DNA of 63,260 nt from ANME-2 cluster archaeon (GTDB lineage: Archaea; Halobacteriota; Methanosarcinia; Methanosarcinales; Methanocomedenaceae): the NCBI GenBank assembly GCA_014237145.1, contig JAAXOC010000088.1, positions 1-63,260 on the forward strand, given 5' to 3'. Below are positions 52,786-63,066 of this stretch, in pieces (within the stretch, counting starts at the first letter, position 1; every line of letters begins with the position of its first letter). A program made the position numbers and the translations under genes. Below the pieces are notes generated by a model. That model saw nothing but the letters and a program-made list of their open reading frames with translations. It did not search any database and had not been told where the DNA came from.

Positions 52786-55700
52786 TTATGAATCCACATC
52801 CTTTTCAAGTTCAGTGCGACACCATCCTGGTCTTCGTAGCAGATTAAAAGTATCCAAGTAGTCCGGTTCCGGTCCGTTTCCTGCATTTGCAACTGCTTCT
52901 GCAAGAATTCCACGCGGACTATGCGTATCCCAGAGTGGATGGACAATAATGACATTTCTGTTTCCAGCTTTAAACCCAGGCAAAGAGCCAAATGTATGGG
53001 GTTGGTATTTAAATTGTGAGGCAAATGTATCTGATTCTTTTTTGGCGAAATCCAACCAACCATCTAATTCTGGTGTTTCAAAATGGCAATCAAGCCCGCA
53101 TAAATACTTTTGGTCATGCAGTACACGCAGGTAAGCCAAGCCAAGACGCCAATCTAGTAGACCGTGATATGTCATGTTGCGGTACACTTTGAGGCAATCA
53201 TAACACGCGGAATTGCATTTTTTACGGTGTGACTCAGAAGCAATTACCCATGGAAATGAATGTGGGTCAGGGTGCAGGATTCCATATAACAGTTTATCCC
53301 AGTCACTGCAGGCTTCGCGAACAAAACCTGCACCGTTAGCTAGACGGTCACTCAAAGCAATTTCACCTACATATTCACCATCAATTTCATGACGCTGTAA
53401 ATTGCAGATTTCGATTTCTTCAGGATCTATATCCATATTATCTGCGATAGTTGCTCTCAAAAGGAATGCAGCAGAGTAAATAGCTGCTTTAACACCGCCT
53501 TTTGATCTCATATGATCAAGGTTTAAACCCAGAGGAACTTGGGAAGGCATGAATCTTAAAACATCTGTAGTCTTACCAGCTAGAATTGCTATTTTTTCTA
53601 ATTTTTTTGGTTGCTCTGTGCTAACACCAGCAATATATTCTGATGATATCCATTGATTGTGAAAATTGAGATAAGGCTTTTTTATTAACCCGCTTGTTGG
53701 GTATGAGTATCCTTCTGTTGTAACTTCTGCTCCCTCAAAAAAATTTCCTGCATTATCGTTGATACGCCATACACGGGAATCAGAAGAAAAATTCACTTTG
53801 CAGTTGGACCTCTCAATTGGAGAAAATCTTGTTCGGGAACTCTCTGTCACAGTGGACGGAATACCGGGAAAAATATCTCCCCATTCCTTTGCATCCTTAC
53901 CTCTTGATAAATCAGTCCGAAATGCTAAAGGTGTTACTGCACAATAACGTTTGAAATACTGTCCTTCTGGCTCTCCACAATTTCCACAATTAATACACTC
54001 AATAGATTCAGTTAAAGGTTGTTGAAATTCATTTGTTTCCATATTGCCACATTTAATACATCTTTCTATCCATATACGCATTGGCAAAGGATTATTAGAA
54101 ACAGTCTGCCATTTTCCGATTCTTTTTACAAAAGGTGCTGTAAATCCTATTGCAGTATGAACAGCCTTATCTTTTGTTTTTTGTGCACCTGGAGCAAACT
54201 CTGTGATGGCCAGCTCTAAGTCACGATCTATGGTAAGCGAATCGTCTTTACGTAATCCATGATACAGTAACCGGGTGCGTGATGGCATTCCGTACATAGG
54301 TAGGATACCAGCTTCTGCAAGTTTTTCTGCTAATCCATCTCCAGCAAGTTCTGGATTGTCGAATGCTTTGTTGATATCACAAGGTAGTTTACCACTAAGA
54401 TGGTGTAGCCATTCCTGGATTTCTTGCTGGTTCACATCTCCAATAAGTGCCCTAATAACTTCTTCTCTATACATGTCAGTTTGCAGCCAGCTAGTGACTT
54501 TTTGTTGAATGCTAGGCCAGCTAGTGACTTGCCCGAATTCACCGTGACTGTCAGTCGAGTTTGGATTGTCCCACCACCGCACATCAGCATTCCGAAATGC
54601 TTTGCGCAGGCATTCTTTGGCTAACAGACGCTGAATAATTCTCTGCTGACCCATAGTAAGGAAAGGTACAGGTGGAGAATCACCTGTAATACGACAGGGA
54701 TTGGCAAAATAATATTCATCATGGCTGCGGCCTCGACAGAGGGTGAGAACTGTAGCGAAAGCCTGACTGCGACGCCCTGCCCGCCCGACTCGTTGCTGGT
54801 AGTTAAAACGAACAGGAGGCATGTTTGCCAGCATAACAGCTTGCAAGTCTCCTATATCCACTCCCACTTCCATTGTAGTCGTAACGCTCAGGACATCAAT
54901 TTCATCGACTTGCTTTACATACTCCGTTTCCTGCCCTTCAACAAGCATACCGCGGAAAAGTCTCTGGCGTTCAGCCTGATCGTTTGTTTGTGCAGTTAAT
55001 TCCTCACAGTGTAACCTGAGTGGGAAGCGCCTGTCTGCAGCTGTACGTGCCAGATAATTGCGCTCCCAGATGTTTTCACAGGTATCACCGGGTTTTTCAT
55101 CGAGTTTTGATTGACAGTTTGTGCAGATGCCTGCTGAATAGTGCAAGTGCGTACGGTGACAGTCGGGACAAATCCAAACAGGATCATCTGAAAGACATAC
55201 TTTAATATCAAGGCTACTTATATGGATTTTACCGTTTTGATGGCCGACTTCGCGAAGTACAGAAAATATTGCAGATCCAACATCAGTTTCATTTTTTTCT
55301 AACTTCCTACAAACTGCCCGGACATAATTTTTGAATTTTGCACTGGAATCTTGATAATCTGGCCAGTCATTCGGCTCATAATCTGATCCTTCATGGCGGT
55401 ATGAATCACCCAATACCCTCAAAACAGAATCGCATATCTGCCGGAAAATCTCTAATTGTTCTTGCTGGATGCCTGCTTTAGCTGCATAGATTGAAAGTTC
55501 GCTGTTTTCAATCTTCAATTTTATAATGCCAAGCCCTGACGATTCCAGACTAAAATAAAGTCTGCTGAAAAACAGACTGGCCAGTCCTTTTCTAATTTCT
55601 GTGCGAATTCTCTCTTTTGCACGCTCTGCATCTGGTGGGAGCTTAGCATTCCATCTCTTTTCATTAAAATCAAAAAGGTTAGTCCATCGGTGCCAGTCAT

Positions 55701-57504
55701 CTTCCCACTTGAATTCCTGCACATCTAGATCATTTCCCGCCGGATTGATTCCTGTATCAATGAGTTTCTGGATAAGCCGTCCACACCCGGCATTACTATC
55801 TTGCGCCGGATAGATCAAATCGCTTACGGGAATTACCCTCAACTGCCCCCGCCTTTTTATGCCATCAATCCTTTTTTGAGCATCATTGAGAGCCTTGTAC
55901 ACAGGTTCACGGTACGCCTCATGCAAATTTGCAGGAATGCCAGCTTTAATTAATTCAATATCTTTAAGGATTGCAATATCCGCTCCTGGATATTCTTCTA
56001 AATATTCTAGTGCAAACGGAGAATATGCACGGTTCTGTTCAATATCATCAAGCAGCTTTGGCTCTCCTATTGCAGCAACGATTAGTTCCCGTATGAAAGA
56101 TTCCCTAAGTAAATCTGAATAATGGTTGCGCTCAACACCGTTTGAAATTTGCGCAGCGTCTTCGCGACTGTCAGAGAACGCTAAAAGTTTGCGGTTTTCT
56201 TCTGGCAGCTGGTAAAAAAGCTCTTTTGTAAATATCTGGCTAACCTTTGAAAAACCAGTCCTAAACCCGCGGACTGGTGATCTTCGCTGGCGTCCAGAGT
56301 GGTCTTTTGCACAAAAAGCACAGACTGAAGGGAGGGCAGCAAAAGAATCTTTTGATTCAGTCTCTACGAAGCTTTTTCTGCTTATAGAGCCTATTTGAAA
56401 AACATACCCTTTCACCCAATATTCTGGATCTTCCTCATGCAAAAGTCGAACCCTCCCTGAGCGTGAGTCGAGGCTTGCAGCATTCCAACATCCTTTTTCT
56501 TTGTCGCTTTTGCTTAAATTGGGCTGATTCCATTTCTCTGCCCCTTTATTAAAATTCGAATCGCCACATGGCCAGAATACAGCAAAATTTCGATATGTTT
56601 GGCGTTCCACAAACCGTGCTGCCTGCCTGTCGGGGATTCCTTCTATGTCTGGGTCTGAAGATAATATCTCAATATCACCATCCGGAAGATATAGCTTGTT
56701 TCCACCGAAATAAACTGTACCGCAGTGTTCGCAATAGAGTAGTTCTAACACTCTAATATGTGTATCACTAACGATTGTTGAGGATGGGTACAGTTTCCCC
56801 ACAGGCCTGCCATCGTCTGCATTTTCAGGTGGCTTGGTCGATGCCCAAAGTCCTTCTATATTGCGAAAAAACCAGTGAAGCCGGAATGAAGGCAGTGTTG
56901 ATTCCTGCCCGATAGTGTCGCATATGCTACGGGCTGCAAGAAGACCGCGCACAGCTTCACGTCTATTTTGATCATTTCCAAAAAGTCGTGATGCAAAGTA
57001 ATTAAGAGAAACGGCACGGGTAGTTCCTTCGTACTCACATGCATTCAGCATTCTGGAGGCAATGCACATATCATCCGATTCCATTTGTTCTTTCAAAGCC
57101 AACTTCCCTGATTGCACATCTCCTTTATAACCAAGAGAATATGCTGTATTCTGACAGGCATCCTCAGGAAAATCCGGTGCTTTTTTACCGAATGTAATAA
57201 AAGGTTCTGGTGGCAAAAAAGTATAGCCGGTAACAGGTGGAATCGGTTGGTTACGACCCTCTATTATCTCAAAACTATTCGCTGATGCACCAAAAAAGTC
57301 ATGCAAAAATTTACGGCTTTTTGGATCATTAGAATCTAGAGATGCGCTAGACCCAAGGATGCGTAATTTTGGATGATCTAGTGTAAGGCCTAGACGGAGC
57401 AGCAGCAACCTCAAAAGATATGCCACCTCAACGCCGGCTGTCCCCCGGTAAAGGTGCAGTTCATCGATAATCAGGTGGAATACTCTCTCTTCCCCTCCAG
57501 CCAA
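52786..57504 (-). CDS. Giant helicase, downstream part, with DUF1998 (DruE-like)
   Basis: 1572 residues in the same frame as the gene ending at 57511; the two are one protein split by a TGA. This part begins just before the DEAH-type box VIDELH-like [13 protein letters not shown], then SSAS (motif III), and later [11 protein letters not shown] (motif VI, about residue 905). Several CxxC pairs suggest zinc sites. The C-terminal third has the DUF1998 signature [14 protein letters not shown] and [10 protein letters not shown]. Combined length is about 1,910 residues, the size of DruE helicases of Druantia systems. The TTG at 57504 is only a formal start; the Walker A motif is in the other part. 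Confidence 0.85.
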   Translation of the reverse strand: MAGGEERVFHLIIDELHLYRGTAGVEVAYLLRLLLLRLGLTLDHPKLRILGSSASLDSNDPKSRKFLHDFFGASANSFEIIEGRNQPIPPVTGYTFLPPEPFITFGKKAPDFPEDACQNTAYSLGYKGDVQSGKLALKEQMESDDMCIASRMLNACEYEGTTRAVSLNYFASRLFGNDQNRREAVRGLLAARSICDTIGQESTLPSFRLHWFFRNIEGLWASTKPPENADDGRPVGKLYPSSTIVSDTHIRVLELLYCEHCGTVYFGGNKLYLPDGDIEILSSDPDIEGIPDRQAARFVERQTYRNFAVFWPCGDSNFNKGAEKWNQPNLSKSDKEKGCWNAASLDSRSGRVRLLHEEDPEYWVKGYVFQIGSISRKSFVETESKDSFAALPSVCAFCAKDHSGRQRRSPVRGFRTGFSKVSQIFTKELFYQLPEENRKLLAFSDSREDAAQISNGVERNHYSDLLRESFIRELIVAAIGEPKLLDDIEQNRAYSPFALEYLEEYPGADIAILKDIELIKAGIPANLHEAYREPVYKALNDAQKRIDGIKRRGQLRVIPVSDLIYPAQDSNAGCGRLIQKLIDTGINPAGNDLDVQEFKWEDDWHRWTNLFDFNEKRWNAKLPPDAERAKERIRTEIRKGLASLFFSRLYFSLESSGLGIIKLKIENSELSIYAAKAGIQQEQLEIFRQICDSVLRVLGDSYRHEGSDYEPNDWPDYQDSSAKFKNYVRAVCRKLEKNETDVGSAIFSVLREVGHQNGKIHISSLDIKVCLSDDPVWICPDCHRTHLHYSAGICTNCQSKLDEKPGDTCENIWERNYLARTAADRRFPLRLHCEELTAQTNDQAERQRLFRGMLVEGQETEYVKQVDEIDVLSVTTTMEVGVDIGDLQAVMLANMPPVRFNYQQRVGRAGRRSQAFATVLTLCRGRSHDEYYFANPCRITGDSPPVPFLTMGQQRIIQRLLAKECLRKAFRNADVRWWDNPNSTDSHGEFGQVTSWPSIQQKVTSWLQTDMYREEVIRALIGDVNQQEIQEWLHHLSGKLPCDINKAFDNPELAGDGLAEKLAEAGILPMYGMPSRTRLLYHGLRKDDSLTIDRDLELAITEFAPGAQKTKDKAVHTAIGFTAPFVKRIGKWQTVSNNPLPMRIWIERCIKCGNMETNEFQQPLTESIECINCGNCGEPEGQYFKRYCAVTPLAFRTDLSRGKDAKEWGDIFPGIPSTVTESSRTRFSPIERSNCKVNFSSDSRVWRINDNAGNFFEGAEVTTEGYSYPTSGLIKKPYLNFHNQWISSEYIAGVSTEQPKKLEKIAILAGKTTDVLRFMPSQVPLGLNLDHMRSKGGVKAAIYSAAFLLRATIADNMDIDPEEIEICNLQRHEIDGEYVGEIALSDRLANGAGFVREACSDWDKLLYGILHPDPHSFPWVIASESHRKKCNSACYDCLKVYRNMTYHGLLDWRLGLAYLRVLHDQKYLCGLDCHFETPELDGWLDFAKKESDTFASQFKYQPHTFGSLPGFKAGNRNVIIVHPLWDTHSPRGILAEAVANAGNGPEPDYLDTFNLLRRPGWCRTELEKDVDS

Positions 57505-57510
57505 CCATTG

Positions 57511-58521
57511 TCATGTTTTCTCGAAGATTGCTTCATCTGCTTCGCGCATGAGCATAATGCTCAACATTGAAAAGTTTGTTATTAACACGTCGGGTGGTGA
57601 ATCCTGCATATCCCAGCGGGAACGCATTTCAGAACCATCGAGTCTTGGAAAATAGAATTTAGCATCATTTTCACCAGTTTCCAAGGAATGTTTTTCGGCA
57701 GCTTTCGCAGCATAATCCATTTCCTTCAAAGATTTAGTAAGTTTTTCTATTCTCTTCTTATCTGGATTGCCAGGTTTTGTGAATTCATGTCCTGGAATAG
57801 GTGTGCTACTGTTATAACGTCCGAAATATATCTTGTTCCCTTGCCGATCATTCTGGAACCACTTTCTGGCATCATCTGAATCGAGAGCTTTTCGAAGCCT
57901 AGTAAGCTGATCTTCAACTAGAGCATTCATTGGATAAATAATAAGTGCGCGAACTGCTGCTTCACGCTTTTCATGACCGCGCTGAGGAATTCTATAAGTG
58001 TGCTGAATTCGTTTGTTATCACCGATACAGGAATTCTGCCATTGCGTATCATTCCACCAGTTATTGACACGGGAGTCTGGAGTGCCTGGAGCTTCCCACT
58101 TGGATGATTCGCGGGAAAGATAGGCAAAAAGGGGAAGAAGAAATGATTCAGTTTTGCCTGAACCTGTGCCTGCGGTAACAATACAATTATTGCAGTCTAG
58201 TGTTTTTTTAAGCATTTCGGCCTGATGGGCATGTAGTTCGTAGTCTTTGAACAAACCGCACGAAACTAAAGACTTAAAGTCAGTTATTTCCTGCTCATTC
58301 AATCCTGAAAGATCTTCTTCTGCTAAACTTGAAATAGTCTTTCCGGATTTTTGATACACTGGCAACGGTTCAATCCACGGTTCCTGGCACATAACCCTTG
58401 GTTCCCGCAGAAGTGCTTCCCTTTCATCCTCTATGTAAGGAAAACGAGTACCAAACGCGGTCTTTATGTATAAAATAAAGTTATCTCTTATTGTATCAAA
58501 TGCACCTATTTGATCTTTCAT
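57511..58521 (-). CDS. Giant helicase, upstream part, truncated at in-frame TGA
   Basis: 336 residues ending at TGA (57511-57513). Contains Walker A TAGTGSGKTESFLLPL (about 116-131), IIYPMNALVEDQL (motif Ia) and ITNFSMLSIMLMR. Its final EADEAIFEKT would continue without a gap into [13 protein letters not shown] of the downstream frame, the family's usual IF-x-x-T-x-x-WL. Alone it lacks the DEAH box, so it cannot be an ATPase. It overlaps the end of the 338-aa gene by 4 bp. Real nonsense mutation, readthrough or assembly error are the options. Confidence 0.85.
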   Translation of the reverse strand: MKDQIGAFDTIRDNFILYIKTAFGTRFPYIEDEREALLREPRVMCQEPWIEPLPVYQKSGKTISSLAEEDLSGLNEQEITDFKSLVSCGLFKDYELHAHQAEMLKKTLDCNNCIVTAGTGSGKTESFLLPLFAYLSRESSKWEAPGTPDSRVNNWWNDTQWQNSCIGDNKRIQHTYRIPQRGHEKREAAVRALIIYPMNALVEDQLTRLRKALDSDDARKWFQNDRQGNKIYFGRYNSSTPIPGHEFTKPGNPDKKRIEKLTKSLKEMDYAAKAAEKHSLETGENDAKFYFPRLDGSEMRSRWDMQDSPPDVLITNFSMLSIMLMREADEAIFEKT

Positions 58522-59534
58522 GATATCACTCCTTTTCTGTCAGACGAAATACTGTGCGGTACTAAATCTTGTGATAATTTTCTTGAAATCATTTTAGCAA
58601 TAGGCGGAGTGACGTCATAATAAATATCCATTTGATGTCCAGCAGGTAATCCTCCTATAGGTTCTTCGCCGATTGGTGCGGGTACTGGAGCCATTCCGGT
58701 ACAAAGTGTAACAGCTCTTGCCAAAAAACGGGGGAGAGGCACCGTTGACGGCACAGCTAATCGATGATACCGTTCATCATAAATCATGACATTCTTTTTT
58801 TGAGATGCAAGAATAATATATCTTCCCCAATCACGATCCACTTCAGCTGTCTGGTTATTATCCCACACCCAGTGCTTTCTTTGCTGGTTCACAGGATTGA
58901 CATAGGAAACGAGTTTTTGAATATTATCACAATTACGATTCGAAAATGTTAGTGAATCAGTAGAAAAAGTTTGTTTCTTCCAGTTAATATCATCTCTACG
59001 TTCAAAGATAAGATTTTCCATGATATTTTTAATCCCGACTGAAAAATTAGCCAAAGACCATGCTACAGGTGTCTCCAGATAATGATATATTTGAGTGGCA
59101 AGTGATACATTTTTTATGTATTCATAGTCAACTGCCTCTATGTAGATGGCTGAAGGCAAAAAAAGGTACTCGTTGTTCTGTTGTGTTTCGCTAAATGAAA
59201 TTGAATCACGATTTGTCCGCACGAAATTTTTTATATCCTTAATTAATGATGGAACTCTGGCCCCGGTCAATATCGCTTTAGGGAGGCCAGATGTCGGCAA
59301 TGCTACTAAAGAAGGTGAACAGGCGAAAACCCGGCGGTTATCAAAATCGAAATCACAATGACCCAGTGAATCGAAAAGCCTGATAGTTTGGCGTCGGACA
59401 TAATTCAGGTCAACTTCTCGATTAGACATCATCATTGATTGACTCAATCCATTAAAGGCAGTATTAAACTTGTCAATATTCATATTGCCAAATGTACTAA
59501 TGGTTTGTAAAAGGAGTTCAGACATGTTTTGCAA
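58518..59534 (-). CDS. Unrecognised defence-cluster protein (338 aa)
   Basis: 338 residues, starting 17 bp inside the end of the 687-aa gene and overlapping the helicase gene by 4 bp, so tightly coupled. I see no catalytic motif. Features: an N-terminal helical stretch with RRQTIRLFDSLGHCDFDF, LPTSGLPKAILTGARVPSLI, and a Pro-rich end APVPAPIGEEPIGGLPAG. By position it would match DruF or DruG of a Druantia II-like cluster. Function unknown. Confidence 0.7.
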   Translation of the reverse strand: MQNMSELLLQTISTFGNMNIDKFNTAFNGLSQSMMMSNREVDLNYVRRQTIRLFDSLGHCDFDFDNRRVFACSPSLVALPTSGLPKAILTGARVPSLIKDIKNFVRTNRDSISFSETQQNNEYLFLPSAIYIEAVDYEYIKNVSLATQIYHYLETPVAWSLANFSVGIKNIMENLIFERRDDINWKKQTFSTDSLTFSNRNCDNIQKLVSYVNPVNQQRKHWVWDNNQTAEVDRDWGRYIILASQKKNVMIYDERYHRLAVPSTVPLPRFLARAVTLCTGMAPVPAPIGEEPIGGLPAGHQMDIYYDVTPPIAKMISRKLSQDLVPHSISSDRKGVIS

Positions 59535-61581
59535 CCTCTTGGCATTTTATCCACATATCCTTGATTTTTTTAATTTTTGGAGCATTTGTCCTCCTACGCC
59601 TATTCCAGACAGCTTCCCTCCATCGCTTTATAGTTCTCGTATCAGGTGAAGCAAAATCTTGTTTGGAATTATCTTCTGTGATACCAAGTTGACCACAAAA
59701 ATGAACATTCCAGCTATCCTTTCCAGACTTTGCGACTGCCCACACAGGATGCCAGTCTTCTGGCATTTTCTCATTTGGCCATTCTACAATTTCACCAGGC
59801 TTGTTCCCTAAAAATACGATTGTTTTTGATAAGTAGGTAGGAAGTGTGTGTGGAAAAACGCCCCAATTCGATGGATCAATTCCTGCAACAATGGCACCAC
59901 TTGCATATGGAACTGAAATATCATTAATCAATATCTTGCCAGACATATCCCTCAGTGGTGTGTCTTTGAAATCAGCCGGAAGTTCTGGTTCCTTTAATTC
60001 GATTCTACGTCGTTTCAAAATAGTTCCGTTTTCATTAAACACTTCGATAATCAATGGACTCCCTATTTGTGTATCACTTGGAAGATCCCAATGAGGTATA
60101 GTCGTATCGTTTCGTATAAGCTCACACCCATCTAACATGACCTGCTCGTTACCATACCCTCTTTCTAAGATGATAGTCGGCGGTCCATAACTTAAAAAAG
60201 AATTGCTCCGACCAATTTTAATACCCCCATATAGGCGTAATTTTAAAAGTTTAGAAAGGGTTAACACATCAATACTTTTACATGAGGCATGTCCATCCTT
60301 GCCACCGAATAACAACCACTCATGAGGGAGCCCACTTGATGTTTTTTCGTGAAACTCTTCACATGATATGTCGCCCCATTCCCGTATTTTATTAGCTATA
60401 CTACTATGGCATGCTACTAGAAATTCACACCCCCTCTCCAGCTGTTGCGATTCAATCCAATCAGGAAGTCTTTCTCTCTTCCCTCGCAAAAAAAGCCTTA
60501 CTGGATTTGCTTTGAGTCGTGCAATAAACTTATTTTCTTTATCCTCAAATTTAGCACCATTTCCCCAATCAATTGTTGCAGCATCAAATGGCTGACTGTG
60601 TAGTACTCCTTTAAGTTTCGTTGACCAATTGGGCGGGGCAGTTTCCACGCATGAATATAATTCACCCTGATATTCAAAATTAAGCCCATCATCAGGAAAT
60701 GATCTATTAACCTTAAGTCTCAATGTCGAAGTGACCACACCTGAGAACTTGTCAAGTTCAAGGCATATTCGTAGTCCTACACGAGAATTTTGTTGGTGAG
60801 GCTGTGAAGAGTGTTGATTATCTAATAAAAAGTCCGGTAATGAACCATCCCACTCAGTGAGTTCATCAAGGACGAATTCTATTAGTGCATTTTTCATTTC
60901 AGTATTCTCGGTTTGTGAACTATCCAAAAGGCGTAGTGTGCGCTTTGCGAATATATTTTCTCCGTATTTTTGTAGTATTCGTGTCATCACATCATCAGAG
61001 GGATTATCGGTCGGATCGAGTTCAGCTTTATCAAATATTAAAGGCAAATATTTTCGTTCACTGTCTGAAAAGAGGGTCTGAGATAATGGACGTCCAATAT
61101 GCTTCATGCCCCCACGTATACGTGCAGTAAAGCGCCCCCATTCCTCATGCTTGTCTTCAGTACTCCATTTTTCTAGGTCTTCCCACAATATTTCAGTTTT
61201 ACCAAACTGTCGCGGGGTGCCAGACTTATCGATTTCACCCAGCAATTCCCAAAATCTAGGGTAATAAGCTTTTTGATTGAAATCCCCTTCAGTGGTTGCT
61301 GCAAGGACAAAAAATCCTAAATATGCTATATATGGTGGATACTCCAGTTCATAATCTCTCCAATTGCTAAATAATTTAAGAGCTTTCTGGCATAAACCTC
61401 CATTTTCGATCCAATCTGGGCCAACTTTAATACATTGAATAAAATCTTCAACATCAGCACCTGCTGCCATCCCCAACTGTTCTATCATTTCTTTATTGAC
61501 ATAAACTAATACTTCTCGGCCTGCCATTTCATTATTAAAGAATTTTCTTGCTATAAGGTCATTCCATTCGAAATATTTCAT
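59518..61581 (-). CDS. Unrecognised defence-cluster protein (687 aa)
   Basis: 687 residues, first gene of the defence transcript. The N-terminal 180 residues are helical and acidic (YPPYIAYLGFFVLAATTEGDF; FWELLGEIDKSGTPRQFGKT). The C-terminal 300 are strand-rich with many Trp/Pro, and the end is basic (RTIKRWREAVWNRRRRTNAPKIKKIK), possibly DNA-contacting. No family recognised. Position and size fit a DruF/DruG-type component (inference). The upstream 61590-61680 is very AT-rich and would carry the operon promoter. Confidence 0.7.
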   Translation of the reverse strand: MKYFEWNDLIARKFFNNEMAGREVLVYVNKEMIEQLGMAAGADVEDFIQCIKVGPDWIENGGLCQKALKLFSNWRDYELEYPPYIAYLGFFVLAATTEGDFNQKAYYPRFWELLGEIDKSGTPRQFGKTEILWEDLEKWSTEDKHEEWGRFTARIRGGMKHIGRPLSQTLFSDSERKYLPLIFDKAELDPTDNPSDDVMTRILQKYGENIFAKRTLRLLDSSQTENTEMKNALIEFVLDELTEWDGSLPDFLLDNQHSSQPHQQNSRVGLRICLELDKFSGVVTSTLRLKVNRSFPDDGLNFEYQGELYSCVETAPPNWSTKLKGVLHSQPFDAATIDWGNGAKFEDKENKFIARLKANPVRLFLRGKRERLPDWIESQQLERGCEFLVACHSSIANKIREWGDISCEEFHEKTSSGLPHEWLLFGGKDGHASCKSIDVLTLSKLLKLRLYGGIKIGRSNSFLSYGPPTIILERGYGNEQVMLDGCELIRNDTTIPHWDLPSDTQIGSPLIIEVFNENGTILKRRRIELKEPELPADFKDTPLRDMSGKILINDISVPYASGAIVAGIDPSNWGVFPHTLPTYLSKTIVFLGNKPGEIVEWPNEKMPEDWHPVWAVAKSGKDSWNVHFCGQLGITEDNSKQDFASPDTRTIKRWREAVWNRRRRTNAPKIKKIKDMWIKCQEVAKHV

Positions 61582-62124
61582 GTTTTTTCCCCATCTTTAA
61601 TTAATTAATTGATATAATAGTACAAATTAATTATATATTATTACTAATTTTCGTTCTAAGTATTTTAGAGTTTCTAATTAATACTCGAACAATCCTAAGA
61701 AATATTTAATTCTATGATCATTAAAGGTATCTTTAGACTGATATTATTACTATACTCTTCTCCTTTACCTCAATACAGTGCAGATCACACACCCTCATCA
61801 CCTAGCATCCCCTACCACATTTACTCTTCTTATAGCAAACCACACACCTCTCATCCTCACGAACCACCCTCTCCCCTATATCTCCTAAAACCCCCCGTCC
61901 ATATCTCCTCAAAGCTCCCGCTCCAACCCACCCTTCACCATACTTCCCAGGCTGGTCAGGACACCTCCATAACGTGCCGTCACATCCGGTACAACAATAA
62001 AGCATCCCCACCGGGGCAGAATCGTGGATGCCTTCGTCCTGTCACAAGGTCTCGGTTACGGAAAATACTTTCCCATATCCACGCGCAGGTCCTTTTTAGC
62101 ATCCATTCCTATACTGACACAGTA
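61582..62124. other. Promoter region plus C-rich, G-poor stretch without a supported gene
   Basis: 61590-61720 is AT-rich, a likely promoter zone for the minus-strand defence operon. From about 61750 to 62020 the plus strand is strongly C/T/A-rich and G-poor, which opens artefactual frames on both strands, including a Cys/Gly-rich minus frame at 61802-62011. I see no RBS or family resemblance. Confidence 0.5.
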
Positions 62125-62676
62125 CTACACCTCAAAATCCGAAAGAGATTCTTCCGGCTGCATCCTTTCCACAACAGGCCGCATATCAATGTACATTTTA
62201 GGAAAATCAGTCTGCCTGTACCTCTCCACCGCCCTGAACCCCAGCCTATCATAGAAACTCATACTCCCAGGCTTGGAATCCACAGTAAGGTACCGGCAGC
62301 CTATAATCTCAGACACTGACAGTGCCAGCCCGATAGCAGCCAGGAACCTGCCGAACCCCGCCTCTCTCAAGTTTCATCAACCGCCAGTCTGGCAATCTTG
62401 ATACTTGGGTATTTATGATACGGATAACCGTCAATGCCATCTGCTTCATCAATGGCCTGGACCTCAATGGTATCGGCAACAATAGTGAAAAAACCTGTAA
62501 TACTCTTATTAAGGCAGCAGAGATTTGTCCTGCTTCATTTCGTCCTGGTCATCCAGGGCATCATTTATCAAAAAGTCGTTAAGTTCGGCATTTGTGGACG
62601 TAAAAGAAGTTACATCGTACCTTTTTGTTAAAGGCACAATAGAAGGTTTATCTACAAAAAATGGTTCGGATTCCAT
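62125..62676 (-). pseudogene. GNAT acetyltransferase with at least two frameshifts
   Basis: From the ATG at 62676 the frame reads DKPSIVPLTKRYDVTSFTSTNAELNDFLINDA, breaks near 62515, resumes as LNKSITGFFTIVADTIEVQ and YPSIKIARLAVDET, then shifts again near 62373 into REAGFGRFLAAIGLA and FYDRLGFRAVERY. The pieces form one GNAT domain of the toxin-like (TacT/AtaT-like) type. The ATG overlaps the stop of the upstream small gene (TAATG). Inactive unless the frames are sequencing errors. Confidence 0.75.
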
Positions 62677-62957
62677 TACTGTTTAAAATTGCATTTATGT
62701 ATTTGCCTGGCTTCCTTGAACATGTCCACCTGTTCTCTGGTAACCTTTGGATTTTTTTTATCCATCCAGAACTGTCTGGCATCTTCGTCCTTCAGTATCA
62801 ATCCGAATTCTATGGGTTTTGCTATCCTTTTTCTCCAATTAAAGATTTCCTTTATTGTATTTATAGTATAACTATAGAGGAGACCGTTACAATTCGTGTT
62901 GGTGAATTTAATTAAACCACAGATAAACACAGATGAACACAGATTTTCAGGTAGCAT
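62676..62957 (-). CDS. Small protein upstream of the GNAT pseudogene, 5' end unclear
   Basis: The conserved-looking part is KRIAKPIEFGLILKDEDARQFW and KNPKVTREQVDMFKEARQIHK, charged and helical, ending at a TAA that overlaps the GNAT start. It may be the partner or antitoxin of the GNAT (inference from coupling). The only in-frame ATG (62957) falls inside the palindromic element at 62876-63023, so the first 27 or so codons are probably not native. The real start is either a non-ATG codon downstream of TATAGTTATACTATAAA or was lost when the element inserted. Confidence 0.5.
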   Translation of the reverse strand: MLPENLCSSVFICGLIKFTNTNCNGLLYSYTINTIKEIFNWRKRIAKPIEFGLILKDEDARQFWMDKKNPKVTREQVDMFKEARQIHKCNFKQ

Positions 62958-63023
62958 ATCCGCGTTTATCGGCGTTCGTCTGCGGTTAGTTTGATAATAC
63001 CAACATGTAATGTGACGGTCTCT
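62876..63023. mobile_element. About 148-bp MITE-like element with CACAGAT palindrome
   Basis: Ends GGAGACCGTTACAATT and AATGTGACGGTCTCT are imperfect inverted repeats. The interior (62915-62987) is the palindrome AACCACAGATAAACACAGAT / ATCCGCGTTTATCGGCGTTC, related in word to those at 14262 and 27381. No coding capacity. Confidence 0.6.
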
Positions 63024-63066
63024 ATTTTTTGTAACTTTTATATACTATGACTGCACTATATAGTAT

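Noticed and set aside
50488-57504. Classical DISARM
   Set aside because: DISARM has helicase and DUF1998 as separate DrmA and DrmB plus DrmC (phospholipase D-like); here the helicase and DUF1998 are fused and no PLD protein is present.
61802-62011. Minus-strand Cys-rich 69-aa frame as a zinc-ribbon protein
   Set aside because: Its Gly/Arg/Cys richness follows from the C-rich plus strand; no regular CxxC pairing and no RBS.
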